Assembly: GCA_030407315.1 (NCBI GenBank)
Contig: JALQPE010000211.1
Coordinates: forward strand, 1 to 64,000
Length of the DNA: 64,000 nt
Direction of reading: 5' to 3'
Origin: Asparagopsis taxiformis
Taxonomy: Eukaryota; Rhodophyta; Florideophyceae; Bonnemaisoniales; Bonnemaisoniaceae
Part shown: in pieces, positions 30,574 through 40,228 of the stretch
How the letters are laid out: each line of letters starts with the position of its first letter
Numbering within the stretch: the first letter of the stretch is position 1
The notes under the pieces: generated by a model
What the model saw: the letters and a program-made list of their open reading frames with translations, nothing else
Database searches by the model: none
What the model was told of the DNA's origin: nothing
Translations under genes and position numbers: made by a program

Positions 30574-31548
30574 TCAGCCACTCTTCCTCCAACTATCCTT
30601 CAAAACACGCATCTCACCCGCCACGCCTCCCACCTCCAACATCCGATTCCATCCATACTCCCACTCGGCAATCTTCCGCTCCCCATCCGTCACCGCATAC
30701 TTGTACTCCAACACTTCAACCGCCAAACTAATCGGCACCGAAACCTTATACACCCTCCCACTCTTCTCCATCCTCCTCGCATGCTCCGGCGCCCAACTGC
30801 CCAAACACCTATCACTACCAATCAACACCACATGAAACCCACTCCGACGATACCTCCTCGGCACCGAAGCCACATCCAACTCAAAAGTCCACTCCACCAT
30901 TTCCTCGACCTGACCCGCCACATCGGTCGCTTCGCGATGCTTCAACACGCCAACCGCGACACCCTGCGCCTCCGTCAGCGACACGACGCGCAGATTACAC
31001 CGCCCCGCCAATGCGCGCAAATCGAGCTTATCAAACGCCATCACAATCGTCGACGAGCGACTGGTGAGCGTGCGCATCATTCGTAAATGACGCTCCACAC
31101 TCGCGTCGGTTAGCGCCAATGCCGCCAGGTCGACCAGCCAAACCGAGCGCTTCTGCCAATTGTATCCGCGCAGCACGAGCGACGTGTCCCATGTATGCGC
31201 CGTCAACACAACCGCGACGTCGATGTGCGCGTCGTCCACCGCGCTTTCATCGCCCGCATGGTGCACGTGGTACACCGTCGTCGACGCTACGCTCGGCACG
31301 CGCAGTGAAGCATGCTCGCCGAATAACACGATTTGCGTCGTCGCGACACGCAGTTGCTCGACAATCTGCGCTTGCAACGGCGACTCGGCGATTACCACCG
31401 TTGTCGACGCGATGCGTCCGTCCGTCGCTGATGCGCACGGCTTGTCCAGAGACGCCGCCGCGCTCGCCGGGGCCTCCGGCGCATCGCCCGCGGAGAATAG
31501 ACGTCCGAATAGGTCGCTTATGCCCGAGATTACGTGGATTTTGCCCAT
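30574..31548 (-). CDS. CBM20 starch-binding protein with an unassigned N-terminal domain
   Basis: A 324-residue protein, ATG at 31,548, one exon. The last about 95 residues form a carbohydrate-binding module family 20: F-H-V-V-L-I-G-S, then L-G-S-W-A-P-E-H-A, then a basic stretch, L-E-Y-K-Y-A-V-T-D-G and W-E-Y-G-W-N-R-M-L, keeping the aromatic residues that stack on glucan. CBM20 normally binds starch or glycogen. Residues about 45-210 look like an alpha/beta Rossmann-type domain of unknown family (T-T-V-V-I-A-E-S-P-L-Q, then D-V-A-V-V-L-T-A-H-T-W). No catalytic amylase or kinase motif is visible. It may be a floridean-starch regulator or scaffold (inference). Confidence 0.72.
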   Translation of the reverse strand: MGKIHVISGISDLFGRLFSAGDAPEAPASAAASLDKPCASATDGRIASTTVVIAESPLQAQIVEQLRVATTQIVLFGEHASLRVPSVASTTVYHVHHAGDESAVDDAHIDVAVVLTAHTWDTSLVLRGYNWQKRSVWLVDLAALALTDASVERHLRMMRTLTSRSSTIVMAFDKLDLRALAGRCNLRVVSLTEAQGVAVGVLKHREATDVAGQVEEMVEWTFELDVASVPRRYRRSGFHVVLIGSDRCLGSWAPEHARRMEKSGRVYKVSVPISLAVEVLEYKYAVTDGERKIAEWEYGWNRMLEVGGVAGEMRVLKDSWRKSG

Positions 31549-31952
31549 GGTGAGTTGCGCGTGCGACGACGTGCTTGCACCCGTGAGTGACCGGTTTTGT
31601 ATGGTACGTTGTGGACATGATGATGCAAGTCGACTCGGGTAACAGCGAGTGGCTGGCTACGCATGTCCATTCATCTTTATGATGTCGATGCGAATACATA
31701 CAGTGCAAGTGCATTACAGTCGCTTTTGGCCGACACTTTGTTGCAATCTCGTTCATCTCACACGTGTTGCCAACATATGTGCACACGTGTTTTCTGCATC
31801 TCTGTTTCGATCCGTCTCGCACGTCCCTTGTCGTCGCACCGCGCCCGCTTTCGATCGACACTTTGCCAACACATTCGTCGATCGCATTCAGAGCAAAACG
31901 TAGCCTCGCGTCGTCATTGCCACCAACCTCAATCAAATTCGATCCTTTCGCA
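31549..31952. promoter_or_regulatory. Divergent intergenic region, CBM20 gene / PILS-like gene
   Basis: 404 bp lies between two start codons transcribed outward. A shared promoter is plausible but no specific element was found. Confidence 0.3.
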
Positions 31953-33251
31953 ATGGTCGCTTTCATCCTCTCCACGACAATAACCAGCGCCAGCGCCCCA
32001 TCCATCGTGCCCACATCGATCTCTCGCCGACCCCTGTATGGCATTCTTCCCCGCCAACAGCGCCTCCGCCACCATTCAGCACCATCCAAAGTGAGTCCAC
32101 GCGCAGTGCTCCCTGCACAGGTTGCATCAGCCGTCTCCCTCGTTGATGCAACCGTGCTGCGAACCGCCCTGCGAGCAATGGCCAAGCTGTTGGTCACACT
32201 TTTATTCGGCGTCGCCGCTGCCAAACGCGGCCTACTCGATGCACCTTCACTCAATGTACGTTGAATTACAGCCACCTCAACCCGTGTCCGCCGTTCACTC
32301 AACTAACTCCCCCCCCCACAGGCATTGTCAAAAGCAGTGTTCAACATCTTTCTCCCCGCCCTCATGCTCACAAATCTCGTCCGAACACTCTCGACAAACC
32401 CCTCCCCAACGCTCTTCTTCCTACCGCTAGTCGCCGTGTCGCACGTCATCATCGGTCTCACAGTCGCCTACATCCTCGCCAAACTGCTCCGTCTAAACGC
32501 GTCGGAAAGTCGCATCTTCAAGGTATCCGCCGCATTTGGAAACAGCGCCGCCCTACCGCTGCTATTTGCAAATGCGCTGTTTGCAGACTCGCCCGTGCAG
32601 CTCGCCGGAATGGTCAGTTCCATATCGTTCTATCTGATCGGCTGGACGGGGCTGTTTTGGTCGATAGGCTACGGAACGCTGGCATCGTTGCCCGATGCGT
32701 CGGGCGTCGTGCCGACCAGACGTCCCGGAATCAAGACAACGTTGAAACGCATCTTTTCTCCGCCGCTCATCAGCGCCATGCTCGGCCTGCTCATTGGACT
32801 TATCGCGCCGGTGCGTAACTTGTTCATGGCGTCGCCCGCGTACGCTGCGCTGCAGACACTGGGAACGGGGTATTCACCGGCGGCGGTTTTGATCCTCGCC
32901 GGCTCGTTGGCGAGAAAGGTGCAGCCGGCAGATGATGAGACAAATAGCGTCCAGTTGCGTATGGGTAGAGTGACTACGGGTATTATGATGGTGCGGTTTT
33001 TATTGATGCCCATGGTGGCATTGTTGATGGTGCGCAACGGAGCGGCCGTGTTTCAGACGTCGTTCGCCAAGTTGGTTGTGTTGTTAGAAGCTATCATGCC
33101 GGCTGCGCAAAATTCAACGCTAATTTTGAACCTGGAGAATCGTCCAGACGCAGCCGCTGCTGTGGCACGTGTCCTTCTCATCGTCTACATGTTCGGTATT
33201 ATTCCTATAAGTATAGGCTTAACCTTCTTCCTTGCTGTCTCCGGAGTTTGA
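31953..33251 (+). CDS. Auxin-efflux-carrier-like membrane transporter (PILS family)
   Basis: Two exons, 31,953-32,255 and 32,322-33,251, with a 66-nt intron (GTACGTT donor, CACAG acceptor, phase 0), giving 410 residues. The mature part is a 10-helix membrane carrier: F-N-I-F-L-P-A-L-M-L-T-N-L-V, then G-N-S-A-A-L-P-L-L-F, then P-A-A-V-L-I-L-A-G-S-L, and near the end P-A-A-Q-N-S-T, all as in PIN-LIKES proteins of the ER. The first about 55 residues are Ser/Thr/Arg/Pro-rich without acidic residues and look like an organelle-targeting extension, which is unusual for this family. Substrate is unknown. Confidence 0.85.
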
Positions 33252-33449
33252 ACGCCACACTTTACTGATTAAATACACGAAACGCGAAACAGAGCCTGGG
33301 ATGAATAGGGTAGATGATGGAATGGAATCAAGTACGAAACAAGCGAAACATACGACTACGAACAGGTATCAACGCTGTCAAGTCTAAACATGCACGACAA
33401 ACGACTTCAACACACAACGATGATCCAGCAACACGTTGTTGAAACCAAA

Positions 33450-35888
33450 CTATGGAGCTATGCGGCGTTTTGGCTTGGGCTTCCACTGTGGCCCCTTGAC
33501 ATGCTTCACATCGGAAAACCCTGAGAACGATGACAAATTCTGCAGCTTGTCCGATTCCGACAATTCGCGTCTTGTCATCCCCTCTGGAATCTTCGGCATG
33601 TAATAGAACTTCTTCGGAACCATAGGAGCCGGTAGTACCGACTGCGCATGCAGCTTCAGCCATGGCTCGCTCACACGTGCACCGCGTTTTGGCACAATGG
33701 CGCAGAATACCTCTGCTCCAAACCGCTTGTCTTTGCGACCAAACGCCTTTGCAACTTCGACCGCCGGATGATTCCTCATGGCAGCTTCAACATCATCGAG
33801 TGCGACTCGAACTGTTTTTGTCAACGCCCCCTGATCTCCAGTACTTGCCTTAACTTCAACTGGCTGGCTTTGGTTTGTGCCGTACGCAGCATCGGCCACT
33901 TCTCGAGCAGCCTTCACAGCCTCTCGTGTGTTGTTGGCCGACGATTCTGCACTGGCAGCTGCAGCCATAACAGCAGCCTCTAGCTCCTCCATACGCAGAC
34001 CAACTACTTGTCCCTTGTCACGGGCAGCTGCTGCCGCACGTTCTGCTTCAGCCTCGGCTTCGGCAACCCGCCTCTTCATCTCCTCGAGCTCGGCAGCATT
34101 CCTCCCCTCCATGTCCATTTGCAGTAGGCGATGGTTTTCTTCAATTGCAGCCAGACGTGCCAGAATAGCATTCGCAGTCTCATCGTCCAGATCCTCTGGA
34201 TTTTCCACACCGGCACGAGCAAGAGCAGCAGACCGATCAGCAAGCGCTTTCTCAGCGGCCTCTTTCTCAGCAGCTTCTTTCTCAGCGGCCTCAGCAGCTT
34301 CTTTCGCCTGTCTTTCCTCTTCCTCCTTCAACTTTTGTGCTTCTTCATCAGCCAAGCGCTTCTCCTCTGCAATCCTCGCCTCTTCGGCCAAACGTGCTTC
34401 TTCGGCCAAGCGGGCCTCCTCTGCAGCCGCTTCTTCGGCAGCTTGCTTCTCAGCTGCGATGCGCGCAGCTTCAGCCTTTGCAATGTTCTCTTCCTCCAGT
34501 TCCTTCATCTGGCGCTCTTCAATTGCAGCAATTTCAGCAGCACGGAGCTGACGAGAGTTTCCATGCACAGTGATGAAGCCTTCCGCATCAATAGTTCCAC
34601 GGTCGCCCGTGGCGAACCACTTTTGCACTGGCTCAGCTTCATCTTCCGTCTTCGTTTCATACAGAGCCTGCTCTGTTGCAGATTCGGAATCCAGATATGA
34701 AACGGCGACATGCGGCCCAGACACAGCAATTTCACCCACGACATCAGCACCAACTGGCTCACGAGTATCTGGATCGAAAACGCAGACCTGGATGCCATCT
34801 ACGGGGCGACCAACAGTGCCACTGCGAGAGTCACCTTCGCGGTTGGTGGTTGCGAAACCGGCGGCTTCAGGCGTTCCGTACGATTCATACACGGGCGTCT
34901 TGAGGGAGCTTTCTACTTTATCCATGAGCTCCGGAGCGATGCACACTTCACCACTAGAGCGTACAAAGGTGAGTTGCTGAGCGTCTGCAGCTGATTTCTC
35001 GTTTTGCTCGTAGAGATCGTGGATTTGATCGGTGGATGCAGAGACCCAGGTAATGTTATGTTTTTTCGCCAGCTCCCAAAACTTTTCCGCATTGAAGCCA
35101 CCAAAGCCTGGTAGAACAATGTGACCACCGGAATAAAAGGTAGCAATGAGAATGAGAATGCCATGAATGTCATGCATAGGCGGAGCGAGCATCGTGCTCA
35201 TATTGACTGCAAGGTCATAGGTAGACACAAAGGATTTTGCAGCTTCGCACAACGCACGATGAGAAAGCGGAACAATACCGACCGACGAGTGAATATGCAA
35301 AGCGGTTTCCTCCGGATCGAGGGTGAAATCACCGGCGCCACCAGCCCAAGCGGCACCGGAACCCATGACGCGACCGTGGGTTTCCAACAATACGCCCTCA
35401 TTCATCTTGCGATGAATATGCCATTCGAGGAGGTCTAGATTTTTTGCAGCGGAGTAGCACTTGCGGGTGAGATCATCATCTTCGTCGTCGACGAGGGGGC
35501 TGACGAGGACGCGGGCATCGACGCGTTTGAGAGCATGTTCAAACTCGTCCTGGGGGAGGGCGGGGTCGATGGGAGCGGCCACGGCGGCAATCCACATGAG
35601 TGCGTAGAAGTAGATAATGGCCTCAAAGGAGGTGGGCATTGCGAATGCACAGACGGTACCGGGACGAATGCCGGCTTCGCGCATGCGTCCGGCAATGGTC
35701 TCCACCATCTTGTAGACCTCGATGTGAGAGAAGACGGCCTTGCGACCGCGGCGGGTGTGCGGATAGGCGGTGACGGCCAGTTTGGTGGCATAGCGAGACT
35801 TGGGCAGCTCGACGAGAGTGGTGAGCTTGAGCAGCTCCTCCTTCTCGGCGGACGGGAGCGCGCGCAGGAAGGAGGCGGAGCCGGACAT
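33450..35888 (-). CDS. AMP-binding (ANL) enzyme-like protein with a long coiled-coil insertion; probable pseudoenzyme
   Basis: An 812-residue single-exon protein, ATG at 35,888. Residues 1-445 follow the N-terminal adenylate-forming domain (resembling oxalyl-CoA synthetase): V-E-S-Y-G-T-P-E-A-A, G-T-V-G-R-P-V-D-G, G-E-I-A-V-S-G-P and W-F-A-T-G-D-R-G-T-I-D-A-E-G. Residues about 450-690 are an Ala/Glu/Lys-rich coiled coil (E-E-A-R-L-A-E-E-A-R repeats). The C-terminal lid then resumes at about 694 (V-E-A-A-M-R-N-H-P-A-V-E-V-A). So the coil sits in the hinge. The ATP-binding loop S-G-T-T-G-x-P-K is replaced by H-S-S-V-G-I-V-P-L-S-H, and the lysine of the G-K-x-x-R motif by Met (E-G-M-T-R-R-E-L). 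Catalysis is doubtful. Confidence 0.85.
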   Translation of the reverse strand: MSGSASFLRALPSAEKEELLKLTTLVELPKSRYATKLAVTAYPHTRRGRKAVFSHIEVYKMVETIAGRMREAGIRPGTVCAFAMPTSFEAIIYFYALMWIAAVAAPIDPALPQDEFEHALKRVDARVLVSPLVDDEDDDLTRKCYSAAKNLDLLEWHIHRKMNEGVLLETHGRVMGSGAAWAGGAGDFTLDPEETALHIHSSVGIVPLSHRALCEAAKSFVSTYDLAVNMSTMLAPPMHDIHGILILIATFYSGGHIVLPGFGGFNAEKFWELAKKHNITWVSASTDQIHDLYEQNEKSAADAQQLTFVRSSGEVCIAPELMDKVESSLKTPVYESYGTPEAAGFATTNREGDSRSGTVGRPVDGIQVCVFDPDTREPVGADVVGEIAVSGPHVAVSYLDSESATEQALYETKTEDEAEPVQKWFATGDRGTIDAEGFITVHGNSRQLRAAEIAAIEERQMKELEEENIAKAEAARIAAEKQAAEEAAAEEARLAEEARLAEEARIAEEKRLADEEAQKLKEEEERQAKEAAEAAEKEAAEKEAAEKALADRSAALARAGVENPEDLDDETANAILARLAAIEENHRLLQMDMEGRNAAELEEMKRRVAEAEAEAERAAAAARDKGQVVGLRMEELEAAVMAAAASAESSANNTREAVKAAREVADAAYGTNQSQPVEVKASTGDQGALTKTVRVALDDVEAAMRNHPAVEVAKAFGRKDKRFGAEVFCAIVPKRGARVSEPWLKLHAQSVLPAPMVPKKFYYMPKIPEGMTRRELSESDKLQNLSSFSGFSDVKHVKGPQWKPKPKRRIAP

Positions 35889-37247
35889 GGTGGAGGGCGG
35901 CGACGGGTCGACGGGGACGGATGAAAGACGGGGATGGGTTGTAGACGAAAGGATTTGTTATGGATTGTAACGTCTCGTTTTGGTGCCGATGGGGCGCGGA
36001 TTTTAGGGAGCGTTTCATGGTCACTGCTGGATGCATTTTTTTCATTTTGTTATTGCTCTACTGTAGGTGTGTGCGCTGTGTCGCTGTCATGCGAATGGAC
36101 TTGAACGGTGGCGCCATTCCATATTCATTGGTTGCCAATCGCGATTTGCAAATCCGGTTGATTCACTCGCTTATCTCGCGTGCGATGCACACGAGTGTAT
36201 CGATCGATCAGCTTGTTCGAGCTGAGCAGCGCCATGCCACGCCTCGTTTGGCTTAGTGCTTGCTTTTTGTCCTTGTTTCATGGACGTCGTCGCGTCGATA
36301 TTAAATTAGTGCCGTGCGCACGCCGCCCTCGCGTGCGTCCCGCTTGTTGATACTTTGTGCCGTGCAGTGCGGTGCGGTGCGGTGCAGCACGGGTAAAGTA
36401 TGTGCCGAGTCACACGTTGCTTATCAGCCAATGGAGTGGTCGGTTGTAGACTCGCTCGCTGTGTCCTGTCGAATGGTGCATAGATTTGAAATGTGAGATG
36501 AATCGCTTTCTGTCACATATCCGAGTAGCCTGTTTTTTTGGTCCTCGCATTTTCTGTAAACGGCAAACGGTGTGTTTCTCGACGGTGCCGCCCGCTTTGA
36601 GTCATCTCAGATGTTTGGCGGCACACACGTTGCGACGGTTGTCAAGTTGGTTGCTTTCACGCAGTTAAAGCATACAGGAGCACAATTATGATGATGAAAT
36701 GTACATGACATTACTGCATACAGTTGATATCGCCGTTGGCGCACTATCCGGGAATGCAGTGCACTACCACCATATCGCGTCGGCTGCAGCAATTGCGGCC
36801 AAACTCTCGTGAAGAGCACCGCTGCTCGTATCAATTGCACTCACTTTTCCCGACATCTACCCGACTCCATCTCTACACATTAAATAACATTTGCCGCCCA
36901 TATCTAACAACCGTACCATCTCAACAACCGCCGACATCCCATCGCCCCCAACTTGCAACCCAAGTCATACCACTCACATCGCTTTACACTACAAACAAAC
37001 ACGACCATGCTTTCAGTGTCAGCCACCACCTCAAGTGCTCAACTCATCCCCCCACCTCATTGGCCAGAAAAATCTAAACAGAATCTTTTCAACCAATCAC
37101 CATCCCCAACCCTACCATTGGCCCATCTCACTATAATCTCAACCGACATTCCAACGGCACCAACGATTCCTCCATCGCCGTTTCAACCGCCGCGCCCGTC
37201 GCATCGACATCCCATCCTCGTCACATCCCTCCATCCGCATCGCCACG
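35889..37247. other. Divergent intergenic region, 1.36 kb
   Basis: It separates the heads of the ANL-like gene and the aspartate aminotransferase gene. No supported gene; a pentanucleotide run (GGTGC/GTGCG) occurs at about 36,361-36,390. Both promoters probably lie here. Confidence 0.4.
36361..36390. repeat. GTGCG pentanucleotide microsatellite
   Basis: A short tandem run of GTGCG/GTGCA pentamers in the intergenic region upstream of the aspartate aminotransferase gene. Confidence 0.6.
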
Positions 37248-38537
37248 ATGAGACCCGCCACACTAGCCTCGCTCGCGCGACGCGCCAAGTCCGCCATGGC
37301 GGCCACGCAGCCAGTCGCCTCGACGAGCCGTCTCGCGCACGTCCCCAAGGGGCCGGAAGACGCTATTCTGGGCGTGACCATTGCGTATAACAACGACAAA
37401 AACCCCTCCAAGATAAATCTCGGCGTAGGTGCCTATCGTGACGACGCAGGTCTGCCCTTTGTACTCGACGCCGTCCGATCCGCCGAGCGTAAAATTCTCG
37501 ACCGTAATCTCCCCATGGAATATCTCCCCGTGGTGGGCAGTAAGAATTTCATCGCTAAATCCATCCAGCTTGCATATGGTCCCGATAATTCCTACGTCAA
37601 CGATCGATGCGTCGCCGCTATTCAGGCCCTCAGCGGCACAGGCGCTTGTCGTATGGCAGGCGTCCTGTTGGCCAGGTTTCTAAACCCCTCCGGTGAAAAG
37701 CCGCTGCTTTTGTTACCCAATCCGTCTTGGGCGAATCATAAAGCGATTTTTACGGATGCCGGCTGCCATGTTGGTGCATATGATTATTATGATCCTGCGA
37801 CGAAGAGTCTGGATTTTGACGGGTGTTTGGCGTCGCTCGAGAAGGCCCCGGAGGGTGCCGTGGTGTTGTTGCATGCATGCGCTCATAATCCTACAGGTGT
37901 GGATCCCACTCTGGAACAATGGAAGGAGATTAGTGCTGTGATGCGCTCACGAAATCATTTCCCGCTCTTCGATATGGCATATCAGGGCTTCACGAGCGGT
38001 GATATGGACACGGATGCGGCTAGTTTGCGCCAATTCGTCGAGGATGGTCATCGCATCATACTTGCGCAGTCGTTCTCCAAGAACTTTGGATTGTATGGAC
38101 AGCGCGTTGGGTGCATGTCCGTGCTCACCGATTCCGTTGAGGAAGCAGAGGCGATTGACTCGCAGCTCAAGATTATTGCACGTCCGATGTACTCCAATCC
38201 GCCCATCGCTGGTGTGCGTATCGTGGAGGAGATTTTGGGCAGTGAGGAACTGACGGCAGTTTGGAAGACGGAAATGAAGAGTATGGCCGATCGAATTATT
38301 ACTATGAGGCAAATGTTGAAAGACAATTTGACACAGTTGGGCAGTGTGCATAACTGGGATCACGTTGTGAATCAAAATGGAATGTTCTGCTTCTCTGGCC
38401 TGACCGCCGAGCAGGTTGCGCGTCTTCGAGATGAGCATTCTGTATATCTCACCATGAATGGCCGCATCTCCATGGCAGGTGTTGCTAGTCATAACGTAGG
38501 CTACTTGGCAAACGCCATTCATGAAGTGACGAAATAG
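37248..38537 (+). CDS. Aspartate aminotransferase, probably mitochondrial
   Basis: This PLP enzyme interconverts aspartate plus 2-oxoglutarate with oxaloacetate plus glutamate. One exon, 429 residues, close to the family's usual 400-430. The first about 30 residues (M-R-P-A-T-L-A-S-L-A-R-R-A-K-S-A-M) are a basic amphipathic presequence typical of mitochondria. Conserved parts include I-N-L-G-V-G-A-Y-R-D-D, the cofactor-site A-H-N-P-T-G-V-D-P and S-F-S-K-N-F-G-L-Y-G-Q-R-V-G with the lysine that forms the Schiff base. It is convergent with the EB1 gene, 146 bp apart. Confidence 0.95.
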   Translation: MRPATLASLARRAKSAMAATQPVASTSRLAHVPKGPEDAILGVTIAYNNDKNPSKINLGVGAYRDDAGLPFVLDAVRSAERKILDRNLPMEYLPVVGSKNFIAKSIQLAYGPDNSYVNDRCVAAIQALSGTGACRMAGVLLARFLNPSGEKPLLLLPNPSWANHKAIFTDAGCHVGAYDYYDPATKSLDFDGCLASLEKAPEGAVVLLHACAHNPTGVDPTLEQWKEISAVMRSRNHFPLFDMAYQGFTSGDMDTDAASLRQFVEDGHRIILAQSFSKNFGLYGQRVGCMSVLTDSVEEAEAIDSQLKIIARPMYSNPPIAGVRIVEEILGSEELTAVWKTEMKSMADRIITMRQMLKDNLTQLGSVHNWDHVVNQNGMFCFSGLTAEQVARLRDEHSVYLTMNGRISMAGVASHNVGYLANAIHEVTK

Positions 38538-38683
38538 TGTTGGTACTTTTGCAAGTAAACTTGACCACTGACTCCCCTTCAAGTCACGCTTTACGAGACG
38601 TCTGCTGGGTATTTATCGACAAACAAAATCTAATACATACAACAATGCTCTATACTCGATGCAATGTGGAATACGCGTGTCAC

Positions 38684-39526
38684 TCACTGATGATCGGCGT
38701 CGTCCAACGGCTCTTCTGGATTGCCCTTTTGCTCATTGGCGGAATCAGAAGACGGCAAAACGTCGTCTTCTGCATACAGATGGTTTTGAATATTCTTGAT
38801 TGCAGTAGCCACATCAGGATCCACATCTCTGTCGACCAGCACGTCCTCCAGGTCCTGCACGATGATCTCAATAGCTCTCAACTTGTTGAAATAAAACTCC
38901 TTCTCCGACTCACCGTCAGCCACAAACTGCTCGAGTTCATTCTTTTTCAATTGCAACTCCTCCATTCTAGCCTGCAACTGCTCTACGTCTTTCCTCGACG
39001 CGGCGTCCCTGCGCGCGGCGGCGGTCGCGGAACGGGCGGTATAGTCGCGCTGGGTGAGGGCGGGACGCGACGGGGCGGTGTGTGTTTGCCTACGTATGGG
39101 CGCGGCGGTTTTGCGGGAAACTTCGGCACGACGCGCCTTCCCGTCGTAGTTGAGCGCGTCCTCAGACGCGTGCTGATCGTAGAAGGCCTTCACCCATTGG
39201 ATAAACTCGAGATTGTCCTGATACTTTCCTTTGATGAGCTTATCGACGGGGATGTGTTTCTGCAATTTGACGCGGTTGAATGCGGCCTGGAGCACTTTGT
39301 AATTTTGCACAAATTCATACTGCTGACGGGCGTTGAAGTTGACCTTTTCGAGACGCACATTTCCGGGGAATATGGCGTCGAAGACATGGCATGCAAACAC
39401 ACCAGAGGCGGTCTGCTCGATTTTAGTGTAGTTGAGCGACGTCAACTGGTTTATCCAGCGGAGCAGCTCGACGCGGCCGACAAAGTAGGCGCCGGCCATC
39501 ATGCCGATCGACTCGCCGTGGTCCAT
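38684..39526 (-). CDS. EB1: Microtubule plus-end protein EB1
   Basis: EB1 tracks growing microtubule plus ends and recruits other factors. It is 280 residues, ATG at 39,526, one exon, close to the family's size. Residues about 10-130 form a calponin-homology domain (L-L-R-W-I-N-Q-L-T-S-L-N-Y-T-K-I-E-Q, and F-N-A-R-Q-Q-Y-E-F-V-Q-N-Y-K-V-L-Q). A basic linker follows. The C-terminal about 100 residues hold the EB homology coiled coil with R-D-V-D-P-D and F-Y-F-N-K-L-R-A-I-E. The tail is acidic but does not end in the E-E-Y/F of animal EBs. A 387-codon antisense frame covers it and is not called. Confidence 0.92.
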   Translation of the reverse strand: MDHGESIGMMAGAYFVGRVELLRWINQLTSLNYTKIEQTASGVFACHVFDAIFPGNVRLEKVNFNARQQYEFVQNYKVLQAAFNRVKLQKHIPVDKLIKGKYQDNLEFIQWVKAFYDQHASEDALNYDGKARRAEVSRKTAAPIRRQTHTAPSRPALTQRDYTARSATAAARRDAASRKDVEQLQARMEELQLKKNELEQFVADGESEKEFYFNKLRAIEIIVQDLEDVLVDRDVDPDVATAIKNIQNHLYAEDDVLPSSDSANEQKGNPEEPLDDADHQ

Positions 39527-40228
39527 TTGGGAGGGGGGTTGCAGAGTGACAGACGGTTGTTCTGGAGGGTTGGATGGGTGTGTGCGCGGGTGATGGCGTG
39601 GCGAGGTGGGTTGGATATAGGGTTGAGCGGAAACGTATGGGTGGATGATGTGTGTCGCGACGACAGGATGGAATTCAAGTTTGAAAATTTGAAAGGATGA
39701 AGGGATTTGATTGGTGTAAAGAGCTTACAGAAAGCGATCGGATGCGTTGCGTCGTGTCGGGCATGACAGTGGAGTGAGTGGGTGCGATTTGGAGGTGGCA
39801 GTGCGTGCGCCATTGCGTCACGTCATGAATGGATATACATGTTGACCTGGGCAGTTTTGTGTTTGGCGGTGTGGATGACGAAAGGACATCGTTTCTGTAA
39901 TACAGTGCGCGTTGCGTTGCGTTGCGTCGCGTCGCTTCGGGTTTGACTGCCTGACCCAAGTGAAGCATCGCCATTGCGTGTATCTGACTACCAATGTTGC
40001 ACTGTATTCGCGCACAGTATGCAAGCGGCAACGTGTAGAGCTTGAAAGTACAGTAGCACATATCTACTGTAACAACACGCATCGATCCTCTCCAACAGCA
40101 ATCCGGCGCAGGCCCGGTCCAAGCCGCCTCTAAAAATACCACCATTCTTCTGCACTCCCCCATAAACAACGCGCACCTCGCCCACCCGTCCACTCGGCGC
40201 GTCCAATCCCGCCCTCCTCCATCGCACC
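39527..40228. other. Divergent intergenic region, 702 bp
   Basis: It separates the heads of EB1 and the PH-kinase gene. A GCGTT/GCGTC pentanucleotide run lies at about 39,908-39,935. No other feature seen. Confidence 0.4.
39908..39935. repeat. GCGTT pentanucleotide microsatellite
   Basis: About five tandem GCGTT/GCGTC pentamers in the EB1-kinase intergenic region. Confidence 0.6.

Noticed and set aside
33877..34551. Plus-strand Ser/Ala-rich frame of 224 codons
   Set aside because: It is the antisense of the Ala/Glu-rich coiled coil in the ANL-like gene.
38537..39700. Long plus-strand open frame of about 387 codons
   Set aside because: It is antisense to EB1 and overlaps the end of the aspartate aminotransferase; it has no protein family motif.
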